The notes beneath the pieces are model-generated. The model made no database searches, was not told where the DNA came from, and saw nothing but the letters and a program-made list of their open reading frames with translations. Position numbers and translations under genes: made by a program. A DNA stretch of 64,000 nucleotides from Tragulus kanchil (lineage: Eukaryota; Chordata; Mammalia; Artiodactyla; Tragulidae): positions 203,886,900-203,950,899 of the forward strand of contig JAIOJX010000026.1 of the NCBI GenBank assembly GCA_022376925.1, written 5' to 3'. This document shows positions 1 through 11,441 of this stretch, piece by piece. Position 1 is the stretch's first letter, and every line of letters starts with the position of its first letter.

Positions 1-1779
1 GTAACATACATGGCTCAAAATAATGGGAACAGATTTTGAGCTTTGGAAAAAATTCTCTAAGTCAGCAATAAGTCTGGAAAACAAAGATCCTAAAATCAGT
101 CATGACTAATTTCAAGATACAAAATCCTAATTCAATTATTCAATTATTAATTCAATTCAGATTAGCTCAAACAAAAGAGAGAATTTATTGGGTGACATAG
201 CAATACTGGAAATTGATTTTCAGGTATGAGTGGATCCAGGCACTCACGCCAGATCAGCAGGAATTGTCCTTTCTCTCTCCATTTCTTCATCCTCAAGGTA
301 AACTTTTTTCATGTGCAGGAAAAGATAACCCCACAAGCAGGACCAAGCTTAAAGGATTTGTATAGCTTGAAATCTGCAAAGAAAAAATACCATTTCCCTT
401 CACTCTCTATAATAATGTCCCTAAAGAGCTCTGATTGATGCTGCTTGGGTCATGTGCCTAAGTTGGACTAAGTACTTTACCTAAAGGGATAAAATCATGT
501 GCCTACTTTTGTATTTAGGAAGTATGGTAATGAAATTGATGGCTCCATCATAATCACAGTATGAGGGAGAGGAAGCAAGACAGAAAAATAAAAATAAATA
601 AAACCAGATGTTTGCCATGATACAGTAAATATACAGTTACTCTGTAGAGCTAATTGTAACTTTCTAGAGGTAAAGTTATGCTTGGCTTTGACATCACAGG
701 AAAATAACACTGGTCTGGCATTCCATGTCTGCCAAAGGCATGTTTACTTCCTAGGAGTTCAAGGCTGTACAATATTCTTCTCTCTAAAAGTAATGATATC
801 ATCCATCTATATTATCATTAGTAGCAGACTATTGTATGCATATCTGAAAATCAGATCTTCATCCGAAAGAGTACATTAAATAAGTTTAAAACAGTGAGAA
901 GATGATGTGACATTGTTAAAAATCTGATAGATGTTTGCAGTCTTAATATAGTAAATTTCCTCTAAATAAACAATGGTGTTTAACACATAGAAATTTAAGA
1001 ATGAATCTTAATGATGCAATAAAAGATAATAAATTATAAAATAAAGAAGTTCACATATGAAAGTAGAACTTAATTAAACCTATTAAAATACCTTAGCTGT
1101 AACATACATGGCTCAAAATAATGGGAACAGATTTTGAGCTTTGGAAAAAATTCTCTAAGTCAGCAATAAGTCTGGAAAACAAAGATCCTAAAATCAGTCA
1201 TGACTAATTTCAAGATACAAAATCCTAATTCAATTATTCAATTATTAATTCAATTCAGATTAGCTCAAACAAAAGAGAGAATTTATTGGGTGACATAGCA
1301 ATACTGGAAATTGATTTTCAGGTATGAGTGGATCCAGGCACTCACGCCAGATCAGCAGGAATTGTCCTTTCTCTCTCCATTTCTTCATCCTCAAGGTAAA
1401 CTTTTTTCATGTGCAGGAAAAGATAACCCCACAAGCAGGACCAAGCTTAAAGGATTTGTATAGCTTGAAATCTGCAAAGAAAAAATACCATTTCCCTTCA
1501 CTCTCTATAATAATGTCCCTAAAGAGCTCTGATTGATGCTGCTTGGGTCATGTGCCTAAGTTGGACTAAGTACTTTACCTAAAGGGATAAAATCATGTGC
1601 CTACTTTTGTATTTAGGAAGTATGGTAATGAAATTGATGGCTCCATCATAATCACAGTATGAGGGAGAGGAAGCAAGACAGAAAAAAAATAAAAAATAAA
1701 TAAAACCAGATGTTTGCCATGATACAGTAAATATACAGTTACTCTGTAGAGCTAATGTAACTTTCCTAGAGGTAACTTA
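1..1779. repeat. Tandem duplication 1 (unit about 1,098 bp)
   Basis: Bases 1-675 recur at 1099-1779. The 676-1098 stretch is best read as the left part of the second unit, so the first unit would begin about 420 bases left of the window. The copies match except near the right end of copy 1, where A-run lengths around 590-600 differ from 1681-1695 and single-base indels occur near 655-672. The unit is AT-rich with no recognised gene or element. After copy 2 the sequence continues into unrelated DNA. Confidence 0.9.
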
Positions 1780-3110
1780 TTAGATGTCACTCTAGGTGTA
1801 CGTAACAATTTTTGGTATGGATATAACAACTATAGTCAGGGTTATGTGTCTGTCTCTTTTTTTCTGCTACTACATAAAAGAAAAGCAAAATTAAAAATAA
1901 AAGTATAAATTTCATTTTTGGCAACAGTTGGAGTCACAAAATTTCTCAAGTTCACCAAGACTGACAGTATTCGTGTAGAAGCTATGCAGAAGGGAGTGGA
2001 GAACAGAGCAGAACATGATGGTGGCAGGTTTCTGAATGCATATCCAAAATAGTCTTCTTCAAATAACTTCACATGAGGATGAAAATGTTTGTCTATATCT
2101 TTAAAAAGGAGTGTAGAAGCAGGAAGACCTAGTTAAAAGCAGAAACCGCCATTTTCCATACTTCACTAAATGCAATGATTAAGTCAGAAAAAGAGAAAGA
2201 TTTACCAAAAATAATCATATGGAAAGCTATATTTGCATGAAGCAGCCTAGATCTATAATAACTAGGGATAAGGCAAGATCTGTCTTACAAAGAAAACAAA
2301 ATTGAAAATAAAAAACATACAACTACACTAGAGTGCTACCTTGTCCCATTCCACATATTAAAAAGGTCACAAATGCTGAATTCATTTAAATATTAAAAAA
2401 GTGAAGAAATAAGAGAGAGGCCATGAAAATAAAGGAAGGAAAAGGCAACAAAATCTATCAACAAACCACTTACTGGGTTAAAAAAAATTTCCATGGAACA
2501 GACTAAATTTTAAGCAAATATTTTTCTATAAAAATTTTGTAAATGAATGAAGACAGAAGAGTAAGGAACAGATGATGAGATAACAGTAGCAGCTAAACTA
2601 TCATAATTCAATATGAAAATAGGAAACAAAATGCTTCAACAAATGGAGAAGGAGTTAGGAGGAGCTCCAAACTGAATGAACATGGCTGAAGAATATTAAT
2701 GGACATAGATGAGAGAGATGACAAAAGTAAACAAAATACAATTGAAATAGTTAAAAATAACTAGAGAAAAAATGTAAGTAATAGAAAATAGGGAAAGGCG
2801 ATATACCATATGCATAACTGGAGTCTACAAAAGAGATAAAATGGAATAGACAAATACTTAAAGGTACAATTCAAGAATATGTTTCTAAAATAAAAAGCAC
2901 TTGAATATAAATATAAAGGGAATATCATATGCTGTAGATATTCAATACCTGAATAGTTTAGTAAAGTTTCTAGACTTAGAAAAAATTTGCACAATTGTGA
3001 AATGATATCACTCATATAGGAAAACAAAAATTGTTCCCCCTCTTATAGATCTTAACAGCAAGAGTTGAAAGTCAAGAGTCAAGTGATAGACCATTAAAAT
3101 AGAGAATCCA
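1780..3110. other. AT-rich DNA without recognised genes
   Basis: No coding sequence, RNA gene or young mobile element can be supported here. Composition is strongly A-rich on the plus strand. The continuation into an ancient L1 at about 3120 suggests that part of this stretch is decayed L1, but I see no diagnostic motif. Confidence 0.5.
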
Positions 3111-3114
3111 TCTT

Positions 3115-3275
3115 ATTTTCAAGTGCCTATACATGTTCCACAGACATCAGTCATACCAGGCAAGAAAGAAAATCTCAGTATACTCAAAAAAGTAAAATTA
3201 ATAGGGAAAACATTCTTTGATCACAATACAGTAAAACTAGAAATTGACAAAAGCAACAACGAAATTCACCACCCT
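3115..3275 (+). mobile_element. Ancient L1 remnant, ORF2 endonuclease region
   Basis: The plus-strand translation around 3160-3260 contains FFDHNTVKLEID, which resembles the conserved SDHN...KLEI stretch near the end of the L1 ORF2 endonuclease domain. The surrounding bases are also L1-like. The open frame at 3123-3371 is a decayed fragment with no intact domain. Family assignment is from memory of L1 sequence, so confidence is moderate. Confidence 0.5.
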
Positions 3276-3392
3276 CTATTAAGTAACAATGAAATTCCCC
3301 ACCCTTTGTTAAGTTCTTTGCAACAATTTATTCAAAGAGAAAATTTAGAGATAAACATACCTTTATGTTAAAATCTAGTAAGGACTATCCCT

Positions 3393-3815
3393 GTATTAGT
3401 TTTCTGTGCTGCATTATAAATTGTCACAAGTCTAGCAGCCTGAAACAACACACATTTGTGATCTCATATTTTCCACAGGTCAGGAGTCCAAGCATGGTTT
3501 AATGAGGTTCTCTGCCATAAACATATCATCTATATTGCATTCTCCTCTGAATGCCTAATTAGAGAAAAATCTGTTTCCAAGCTCACTTAGGTTTTTGGCA
3601 GGATTCACTTCTTTGTGGCTGTAGAATTCATGGCAGTTTGCTTTTATAAAGCCACCAATGGAGAACAAGACTCTAAAGAAAGTTTGCTAGCAAAATGGGA
3701 ATTTATTTAATGTAATGAAAGTTATAACCCATCATCTTTGCCATATTCTCTAGAATAGAAGCAAGTCCTATATTCAACCCATAATCAAGAGAGGTTGATT
3801 ATACAAGGGCATCAA
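3393..3815 (+). repeat. Old interspersed repeat, family not named
   Basis: It begins like ATTAGTTTTCTGTGCTGC, carries AAACAACACACATTT at about 3444-3458, and ends near GATTATACAAGGGC. The same family is recognisable at 33300-33800 and, as a short piece, at 59105-59170. The first unit of duplication 2 begins inside it at 3634, so its right half is repeated at 4715-4896. I recognise it as a common old mammalian repeat but am not certain of the name. Confidence 0.55.
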
Positions 3816-5795
3816 CACTATAAATTCACTTAAAGTCTATTTGTCATATCCTCTGACAGAAAACTATATAGATCTCTCATTTATAAATAACACTATAAAA
3901 CTTTTGAATAAAATATTGACAAAAAGAATATAACAACATCCTAAAAGAACACTATTAATATAATCTAGTGACAATAACTCCAGAAACACAAGGATAGTTC
4001 AGTAATGTAAATCTATTATTATAATACATTGTATATAGGTCTAAAAGAAAAAATATTATTTCCATAGATACTGAAAGCATATTTACCACAATATATTTTT
4101 TCTTATCTTAAGTAAAACTGCTTAAGTACCTGATCAACACAGCTAAATTTCTGCTTAACATAAGAGAAAATATCTCAATATCAAACTAGCAGATTTCTTC
4201 TAAGTTAGGAAGCAGAAAGTACTACTGTGATTATTCAAAATTGTATTGGAGGTGCCAGTTAATGCAATTAAAATAGAGAAACAAACTAGAGACATAAAAA
4301 TTGAAAAGGAAGGAATAAAATTTTAACTTCTTGTAAATGATATAAATATGGACCTGAAACATTTAAGAGAGTTGATTGAAAATTATTACAAGCAATAATA
4401 TAATCCAGTTATATAGCAGGGTAGAAAATAAGTATAAACCTAGACCAAGGTCAACTCTTACGTAAATAAGATGAATATGGCCCCTTTCTCTTCTTCTTGA
4501 GATGCAAGACTCAAGTTACCAGTGTTCCACCCTCTTCAAGTATCAGCTTCTCAATCTCATCAATGACTTTAAAGACTTCCATTTGATTCCCCACACTTTA
4601 TGGTAGTTGCCATAATGCTGCATGTTCAGAGCCATACTGTTTATGACACCATGTCTCTGTTCTTTCAGACAAGGTTTGCAATTCAGTTCCCTCAGGAGGA
4701 CATCTCTGATTATCCAGTTTGCTTTTATAAAGCCACCAATGGAGAACAAGACTCTAAAGAAAGTTTGCTAGCAAAATGGGAATTTATTTAATGTAATGAA
4801 AGTTATAACCCATCATCTTTGCCATATTCTCTAGAATAGAAGCAAGTCCTATATTCAACCCATAATCAAGAGAGGTTGATTATACAAGGGCATCAACACT
4901 ATAAATTCACTTAAAGTCTATTTGTCATATCCTCTGACAGAAAACTATATAGATCTCTCATTTATAAATAACACTATAAAACTTTTGAATAAAATATTGA
5001 CAAAAAGAATATAACAACATCCTAAAAGAACACTATTAATATAATCTAGTGACAATAACTCCAGAAACACAAGGATAGTTCAGTAATGTAAATCTATTAT
5101 TATAATACATTGTATATAGGTCTAAAAGAAAAAATATTATTTCCATAGATACTGAAAGCATATTTACCACAATATATTTTTTCTTATCTTAAGTAAAACT
5201 GCTTAAGTACCTGATCAACACAGCTAAATTTCTGCTTAACATAAGAGAAAATATCTCAATATCAAACTAGCAGATTTCTTCTAAGTTAGGAAGCAGAAAG
5301 TACTACTGTGATTATTCAAAATTGTATTGGAGGTGCCAGTTAATGCAATTAAAATAGAGAAACAAACTAGAGACATAAAAATTGAAAAGGAAGGAATAAA
5401 ATTTTAACTTCTTGTAAATGATATAAATATGGACCTGAAACATTTAAGAGAGTTGATTGAAAATTATTACAAGCAATAATATAATCCAGTTATATAGCAG
5501 GGTAGAAAATAAGTATAAACCTAGACCAAGGTCAACTCTTACGTAAATAAGATGAATATGGCCCCTTTCTCTTCTTCTTGAGATGCAAGACTCAAGTTAC
5601 CAGTGTTCCACCCTCTTCAAGTATCAGCTTCTCAATCTCATCAATGACTTTAAAGACTTCCATTTGATTCCCCACACTTTATGGTAGTTGCCATAATGCT
5701 GCATGTTCAGAGCCATACTGTTTATGACACCATGTCTCTGTTCTTTCAGACAAGGTTTGCAATTCAGTTCCCTCAGGAGGACATCTCTGATTATC
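3634..5795. repeat. Tandem duplication 2 (unit 1,081 bp, abutting)
   Basis: Copy 1 is 3634-4714 and copy 2 is 4715-5795, directly head to tail with no spacer. By eye the copies are identical. The first unit begins inside an old repeat (left flank ...TTCATGG) and copy 2 leaves into ...CTCAGCACGC. The unit holds old repeat sequence and an ancient L1 stretch. Confidence 0.96.
3880..4440 (+). mobile_element. Ancient L1 ORF2 (reverse-transcriptase region), decayed
   Basis: The base pattern follows L1 ORF2 around and after the reverse-transcriptase core. Examples are ATTGTATTGGAGGTGCCAG, corresponding to the usual start of the 'VLEVLA' segment, followed by AAAGGAAGGAATAAAATTTT. Stops and frameshifts are everywhere, so it cannot be expressed. 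A second copy lies at 4961-5521 through duplication 2, and the tail (from 5442) appears a third time at 6557. Confidence 0.6.
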
Positions 5796-7662
5796 CTCAG
5801 CACGCTTCCTGTGTGCCACTATTCTGCATGCCCATGGCACTCACGGCAGCAGTTTGTTGTGTTGTAATTTGTGTTTCCATATATGTTGCTTGCTAAGTGT
5901 TAAGTGGTACATGTTTTTCTCGCCCAAATAAAAATTTTGAGAATCTTATCTCTTCTATCATCTATCATCCACAGCACTTATCCATAGTAGTGTATACCCA
6001 AGTATTCAGTAAATAATTTTTTTAAATATTTAATCAATTTTAAATATAGGGAATGTATCTCCATAGTTCAGACGTTTTAGAAGATACAAAGGTGTATAGT
6101 GAAGAGTCTTTCTTCCATTCCATCCTATATTTTCATTTCCATAAACTTCACAGGCAACCTCTATCGCTATTTTCTTGTCTATTTTTCCAGAAAAATTGTA
6201 TGCTTGTGTAAGCAAATAGTCATAACTCCTTTGTTTTCTTGTCCTTCTTATATAAATGGTAACATACTATATTCACTTCTCTCAACTTTGCTTTATACCT
6301 TAATGGTGTATTCCAAACAACTTTCCCTTAATATAGAGAGAGCTTCTTTAATTTTTAAATTATGCATGTTAATAGTTATGCAAGGCACTATCATTTACTT
6401 ACCCAGTACAATATTAGCAGACATTCATGTGGTTCCAATCTTTTCTAATATACCTTCCAACTGGCATATTAGATTCACATAAATTTGCAATAAAGTAAGA
6501 TGATAGATAGAAAGATTCATGATGACATTGTAAATCAATGGCCTCGATAAAAACCAATTTAAGAGAGTTGATTGAAAATTATTACAAGCAATAATATAAT
6601 CCAGTTATATAGCAGGGTAGAAAATAAGTATAAACCTAGACCAAGGTCAACTCTTACGTAAATAAGATGAATATGGCCCCTTTCTCTTCTTCTTGAGATG
6701 CAAGACTCAAGTTACCAGTGTTCCACCCTCTTCAAGTATCAGCTTCTCAATCTCATCAATGACTTTAAAGACTTCCATTTGATTCCCCACACTTTATGGT
6801 AGTTGCCATAATGCTGCATGTTCAGAGCCATACTGTTTATGACACCATGTCTCTGTTCTTTCAGACAAGGTTTGCAATTCAGTTCCCTCAGGAGGACATC
6901 TCTGATTATCCTCAGCACGCTTCCTGTGTGCCACTATTCTGCATGCCCATGGCACTCACGGCAGCAGTTTGTTGTGTTGTAATTTGTGTTTCCATATATG
7001 TTGCTTGCTAAGTGTTAAGTGGTACATGTTTTTCTCGCCCAAATAAAAATTTTGAGAATCTTATCTCTTCTATCATCTATCATCCACAGCACTTATCCAT
7101 AGTAGTGTATACCCAAGTATTCAGTAAATAATTTTTTTAAATATTTAATCAATTTTAAATATAGGGAATGTATCTCCATAGTTCAGACGTTTTAGAAGAT
7201 ACAAAGGTGTATAGTGAAGAGTCTTTCTTCCATTCCATCCTATATTTTCATTTCCATAAACTTCACAGGCAACCTCTATCGCTATTTTCTTGTCTATTTT
7301 TCCAGAAAAATTGTATGCTTGTGTAAGCAAATAGTCATAACTCCTTTGTTTTCTTGTCCTTCTTATATAAATGGTAACATACTATATTCACTTCTCTCAA
7401 CTTTGCTTTATACCTTAATGGTGTATTCCAAACAACTTTCCCTTAATATAGAGAGAGCTTCTTTAATTTTTAAATTATGCATGTTAATAGTTATGCAAGG
7501 CACTATCATTTACTTACCCAGTACAATATTAGCAGACATTCATGTGGTTCCAATCTTTTCTAATATACCTTCCAACTGGCATATTAGATTCACATAAATT
7601 TGCAATAAAGTAAGATGATAGATAGAAAGATTCATGATGACATTGTAAATCAATGGCCTCGA
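5442..7662. repeat. Tandem duplication 3 (unit 1,115 bp, 9-bp spacer)
   Basis: Copy 1 is 5442-6547 and copy 2 is 6557-7662, separated by TAAAAACCA. Copy 1 starts inside copy 2 of duplication 2, so 4361-4714, 5442-5795 and 6557-6910 are three copies of one segment. The interior is identical by eye. The content includes possible antisense old L1 3'-end sequence at about 6220-6470. Open frames of 71 and 127 codons recur exactly in both copies and have no recognisable domain. Confidence 0.95.
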
Positions 7663-8002
7663 ATTATGCTGACTCTTTAAGGAAACTTTTCATAGTAATG
7701 TTCTAATTCACAATGTATTCCTGGAGAAAGTCTCACTAAAGACCATCTCCCAAATCCCCTACGCTTGCTCGCATGGCAAATATAATAGGAACCCAGCCAT
7801 TCTCAACAAGGGGAATCACTCAAGGGAAGAACTAGCTTTACTCCCTTAATTCAGGATTGTGAAAATAGACAAAGATAGCTGATTCCATTTCTTTCTATAA
7901 AAACTTCTTCAGTAAGGATTATATTTCTGGACAGTTAGGCAGATGATTCATGTGCACTGAGGTAATCAAAATAACTACAGTTGTGGGCCATATCTCATCA
8001 CA
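7663..8002. other. No recognised feature
   Basis: Unique non-repeated sequence between duplication 3 and a MIR. I see no coding, RNA or mobile-element signal. Confidence 0.5.
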
Positions 8003-8150
8003 TTGGTTAAGAGCTTGGAGATCAGACTCATGCCACCTGTGACTTTGGGCAACTTATTAACATTCTTGCATTTCAAATGAATGCATCTGAAAAATGTGGA
8101 TGATAATTCTCCCTATCCAGTGTCTGAGAATCACATTATCACTGTTAGTG
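8003..8150 (+). mobile_element. MIR SINE
   Basis: It shows the usual MIR order: GGTTAAGAGCTTGGAGATCAG, then GTGACTTTGGGCAACTTATTAA, then the ATCTGAAAAATGTGGATGATAAT block. Divergence and the missing ends fit an old mammalian-wide SINE. Confidence 0.75.
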
Positions 8151-8187
8151 ACTATCATTATACATTTTAGTATACATTAACAAATAT

Positions 8188-8387
8188 GTGGGCTTCCTTG
8201 GTGACTCAGAGAGTAAAGAATACACCTGCAATGTAGGAGGCCTGGGTTCGATCTCTGTGTTGGAAAGCTACCTTGGAGGAGATGATCACCCATCCCAGTA
8301 TTCTTGCCTGAAGAGGAATCTGGCAAGCTACAATCCACAGGGTTGCAAAGAGTTAGACATGACTGAGTGACTAAGCACAGCACATAG
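8188..8387 (+). mobile_element. Bov-tA SINE
   Basis: A tRNA-Glu-like head (GGGCTTCCTTGGTGACTCAG, box-B-like GGGTTCGATC) is followed by the Bov-A body (GATGATCACCCATCCCAGTA, GAGTTAGACATGACTGAGTG). It is fairly diverged. Bov-tA is a ruminant-specific tRNA-derived SINE mobilised by BovB. Open frames on both strands here come from the SINE and do not encode proteins. Confidence 0.9.
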
Positions 8388-8649
8388 CACATGAAAATAT
8401 TTAAGAAATTTTGAGTTTTTTATCCTCAATACACCAAGTTCTATGCCATATAGCATTCTCTCCATTTGTATTTTGTTACATGATGCCCTGCTTATCTTTT
8501 GCTTACTATTCTTTCTCTTAATTATATGCTGCAGCATTTAATGTCTATAGTCTGTTTGCCCTCCATCACATTATTAACCATTCTACAGTTTTTTGCCCAT
8601 TTTAAGTAGTTCTGGATGCCTAATTCAATGACTTTTTTCACTTAAAGGA

Positions 8650-8990
8650 AAAAACCTTATTTTATATTGGAATATAGCTGATTAGCAGGCTTCCCTTGTG
8701 ATTCCGAGGATAAAGAATCTACCTGCCAATGCAGGAGATCTGGGCTGGACCCTTGGATCAAGAAGATCCCCTGGAGAAGGAAATGGCTACCCACTCCAGT
8801 ACTGTTGCCTGGAAAATTCCATGGACAGAGGAGCCTGGTGGGCTACTGTCCATGGGGTCCCAGAGTTGCACGACTAAGCGAATAACATGCACACATACAT
8901 AGCTGATGAACAATAGTGATAGTTTCAGGTGCACAGCAAAGTGACTCAGCCATACAGATACATGTATCCATTTCCTCTGAATTCCTTGAT
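8650..8990 (-). mobile_element. L1 3'-end fragment (antisense), SINE-interrupted
   Basis: TTTTATATTGGAATATAGCTGAT and, after the SINE, TAGTTTCAGGTGCACAGCAAAGTGACTCAGCCATACA are the reverse complement of artiodactyl L1 3' untranslated sequence. The fragment covers only the last few hundred bases of the element. A second copy is at about 9741-10082. Confidence 0.8.
8688..8899 (+). mobile_element. Bov-tA SINE nested in L1
   Basis: It carries the full head-to-body order: GGCTTCCCTTGTGATTCCGA, GATCCCCTGGAGAAGGAAATGG, GCCTGGTGGGCTAC. It is flanked by an imperfect 13-bp target duplication, TAGCTGATTAGCA (8675-8687) and TAGCTGATGAACA (8900-8912). It inserted into an older antisense L1 3' end. The second copy, from duplication 4, is at 9780-9991. 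Confidence 0.9.
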
Positions 8991-9249
8991 TCACTGACTT
9001 TTATTCAGTTTCCCTGTTCTTTTCCTGCCATCCTTCACCAGTCTCACACACAGCTGTGATTCCCTTCCTCCTGCTACACTTTTCTTCCTGTTGAAGTAGC
9101 CATATGTCCTCAGTAAAGTTTTGCTATTCCCACCAAATGAACTGTCAATGCAATGTTTAGTCTTTTTTCACTATGACAGAGCTCATGAGTGTTATTTTTC
9201 ATCTGTGCTGCAGAGCTCAAATGCTTATGTTGTTCTCTGAATTAGAGAT

Positions 9250-9290
9250 TAAAAAAAAAACAAAAAAACAAAACAAAACAAAAAAACAAG
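9250..9290. repeat. A-rich (CAAAA)n-like simple repeat
   Basis: A runs are broken by single C bases. The same tract is at about 10340-10381 in copy 2 of duplication 4, with the same pattern. Confidence 0.85.
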
Positions 9291-10759
9291 TTTACTACTC
9301 AATATCATGACAATCTTCAACCAAGTATCACTTCGCCCTCCACCTCATCCACGGGATAAGAGTCATATGAAGTCCCCAATGTCAGGCAAGGGGAGGGAAA
9401 CCTCACAAGAAGACAGCATCTTCTCTGTCCTTCTTATTTTTCAAATAGATCGCGAAAACATAGACCCTTAAGCCAAATGTTATGACCTGCCTTTTTATTA
9501 AGAAGGATCTTTGGGTGAATACACCAAGTTCTATGCCATATAGCATTCTCTCCATTTGTATTTTGTTACATGATGCCCTGCTTATCTTTTGCTTACTATT
9601 CTTTCTCTTAATTATATGCTGCAGCATTTAATGTCTATAGTCTGTTTGCCCTCCATCACATTATTAACCATTCTACAGTTTTTTGCCCATTTTAAGTAGT
9701 TCTGGATGCCTAATTCAATGACTTTTTCATTTAAAAGGGAAAAAAACCTTATTTTATATTGGAATATAGCTGATTAGCAGGCTTCCCTTGTGATTCCGAG
9801 GATAAAGAATCTACCTGCCAATGCAGGAGATCTGGGCTGGACCCTTGGATCAAGAAGATCCCCTGGAGAAGGAAATGGCTACCCACTCCAGTACTGTTGC
9901 CTGGAAAATTCCATGGACAGAGGAGCCTGGTGGGCTACTGTCCATGGGGTCCCAGAGTTGCACGACTAAGCGAATAACATGCACACATACATAGCTGATG
10001 AACAATAGTGATAGTTTCAGGTGCACAGCAAAGTGACTCAGCCATACAGATACATGTATCCATTTCCTCTGAATTCCTTGATTCACTGACTTTTATTCAG
10101 TTTCCCTGTTCTTTTCCTGCCATCCTTCACCAGTCTCACACACAGCTGTGATTCCCTTCCTCCTGCTACACTTTTCTTCCTGTTGAAGTAGCCATATGTC
10201 CTCAGTAAAGTTTTGCTATTCCCACCAAATGAACTGTCAATGCAATGTTTAGTCTTTTTTCACTATGACAGAGCTCATGAGTGTTATTTTTCATCTGTGC
10301 TGCAGAGCTCAAATGCTTATGTTGTTCTCTGAATTAGAGATTAAAAAAAAAACAAAAAAACAAAACAAAACAAAAAAACAAGTTTACTACTCAATATCAT
10401 GACAATCTTCAACCAAGTATCACTTCGCCCTCCACCTCATCCACGGGATAAGAGTCATATGAAGTCCCCAATGTCAGGCAAGGGGAGGGAAACCTCACAA
10501 GAAGACAGCATCTTCTCTGTCCTTCTTATTTTTCAAATAGATCGACAGACACATACATAAGACCCTTAAGCCAAATGTTATGACCTGCCTTTTTTATTAA
10601 GAAGGATCTTTGGGTGAATTTTGCCATTGTTTTTTTTTTTCTGAATTCAAAAGAGGAAGAAACAATAGCTCATGAAGAAACTGATATCAGTATTCTATAT
10701 GCAAGGCAGCTGGCAGAGCTACAAATCAGACCCTTTACAAGTTACCAATGTATTCTTAC

Positions 10760-10771
10760 AAATTATATCTT
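10760..10771 (+). repeat. Target-site copy 1 of a SINE stack
   Basis: AAATTATATCTT, the leftmost of four near-identical copies that bound three successive SINEs (the others end at 11019, 11166 and 11441). Confidence 0.8.
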
Positions 10772-11007
10772 GGGATTTCCCTGCTAACCCAGTGGTTAAG
10801 AATCTGCTTACCAATACAGGGAACATGGTTCAGTCTCTGGTCTAAGAAGATCCCACATACCATGGGGCAACTGGGCCCATGAGTCACAACTACTAAAACC
10901 TGAGAACTCCAGAGCTCATTCTCCACAACTAGAGAAAGCCTGCAAGCAGTTAGGAAGACCCAGAGCAGCCAAAAATAAATTCTTTTTTAAAAAAAAATTA
11001 GGCTTAA
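10772..11007 (+). mobile_element. CHR-type SINE, full length
   Basis: The tRNA-like head (GGGATTTCCCTGCTAACCCAG, GGTTCAGTCTCTGG) is followed by AAGATCCCACATACC and a long body with GAGAAAGCCTGCAAGC...AGACCCAGAGCAGCC, then an A-rich tail. Flanked by AAATTATATCTT and AAATTATGTCTT. Confidence 0.88.
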
Positions 11008-11019
11008 AAATTATGTCTT

Positions 11020-11155
11020 GGGGCTTCCCTGGCGGTCCAGTGGTTAAGACCATGCACTTCCGATTCAGGGGGTGCAAGTTCAATCCCTGGTCAAGGAACT
11101 AAGATCCCACATGCCACATGGTGCAGACAAAAATTAAAAAAAAAAAATTTAAAAA
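11020..11155 (+). mobile_element. CHR-type SINE, short form
   Basis: The head GGGGCTTCCCTGGCGGTCCAG and box-B-like AAGTTCAATCCCTGGTC, then AAGATCCCACATGCC and an A-rich tail. It lacks the longer 3' body of its neighbours. It is bounded on the left by AAATTATGTCTT and on the right by ATATTACGTCTT. Confidence 0.88.
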
Positions 11156-11166
11156 TATTACGTCTT

Positions 11167-11430
11167 GGGCTTCCCTGGTGGTCCAGTGGGTAAATAGTTT
11201 GCCTTGTAGTGCAAGGGTCACCAGTTCAATCCCTGACCCAGGAAGCTTCCACATGCTGAGGAATGGCTGGAACGGTGTGTCCAATTATGAGCTAGCACTC
11301 TGGAGTGCATGTGCCCAGAGCCAGGGCTCTGCAACGAGAGAGGCCACTGCAATGGGAGGCCCACACATGCCAAAGAATAAAGATGGATGACTTTGAGGCA
11401 AAAATAAATTAATTAATTAATTAAAAAATA
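11167..11430 (+). mobile_element. CHR-type SINE, long form
   Basis: The head GGGCTTCCCTGGTGGTCCAG is followed by a body with GTGTCCAATTATGAGC, GGCCACTGCAATGGGAGGCC and AAGAATAAAGATGGATGA, then an AATT-rich tail. The body matches the subfamily at 35386, 54461 and 58391. The right target-site copy is at about 11430-11441. Confidence 0.9.
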
Positions 11431-11441
11431 TATTATGTCTT

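Larger units (their letters stand above)
8428..10619. repeat. Tandem duplication 4 (unit 1,090 bp, 3-bp microhomology)
   Basis: Copy 1 is 8428-9517 and copy 2 is 9518-10619. The junction shares AAT with both flanks, so it is seamless. Differences sit near the copy ends: a homopolymer and substitution cluster around 8633-8655 versus 9722-9747, and a short scrambled stretch around 9449-9466 versus 10542-10560. Each copy contains an antisense L1 3' end with a Bov-tA inserted, and an A-rich simple repeat. Confidence 0.95.

Noticed and set aside
6099..6482. 127-codon open frame, repeated exactly at 7214-7597, as a conserved gene pair
   Set aside because: The repetition is due to duplication 3; the sequence looks like antisense old L1 and has no domain.
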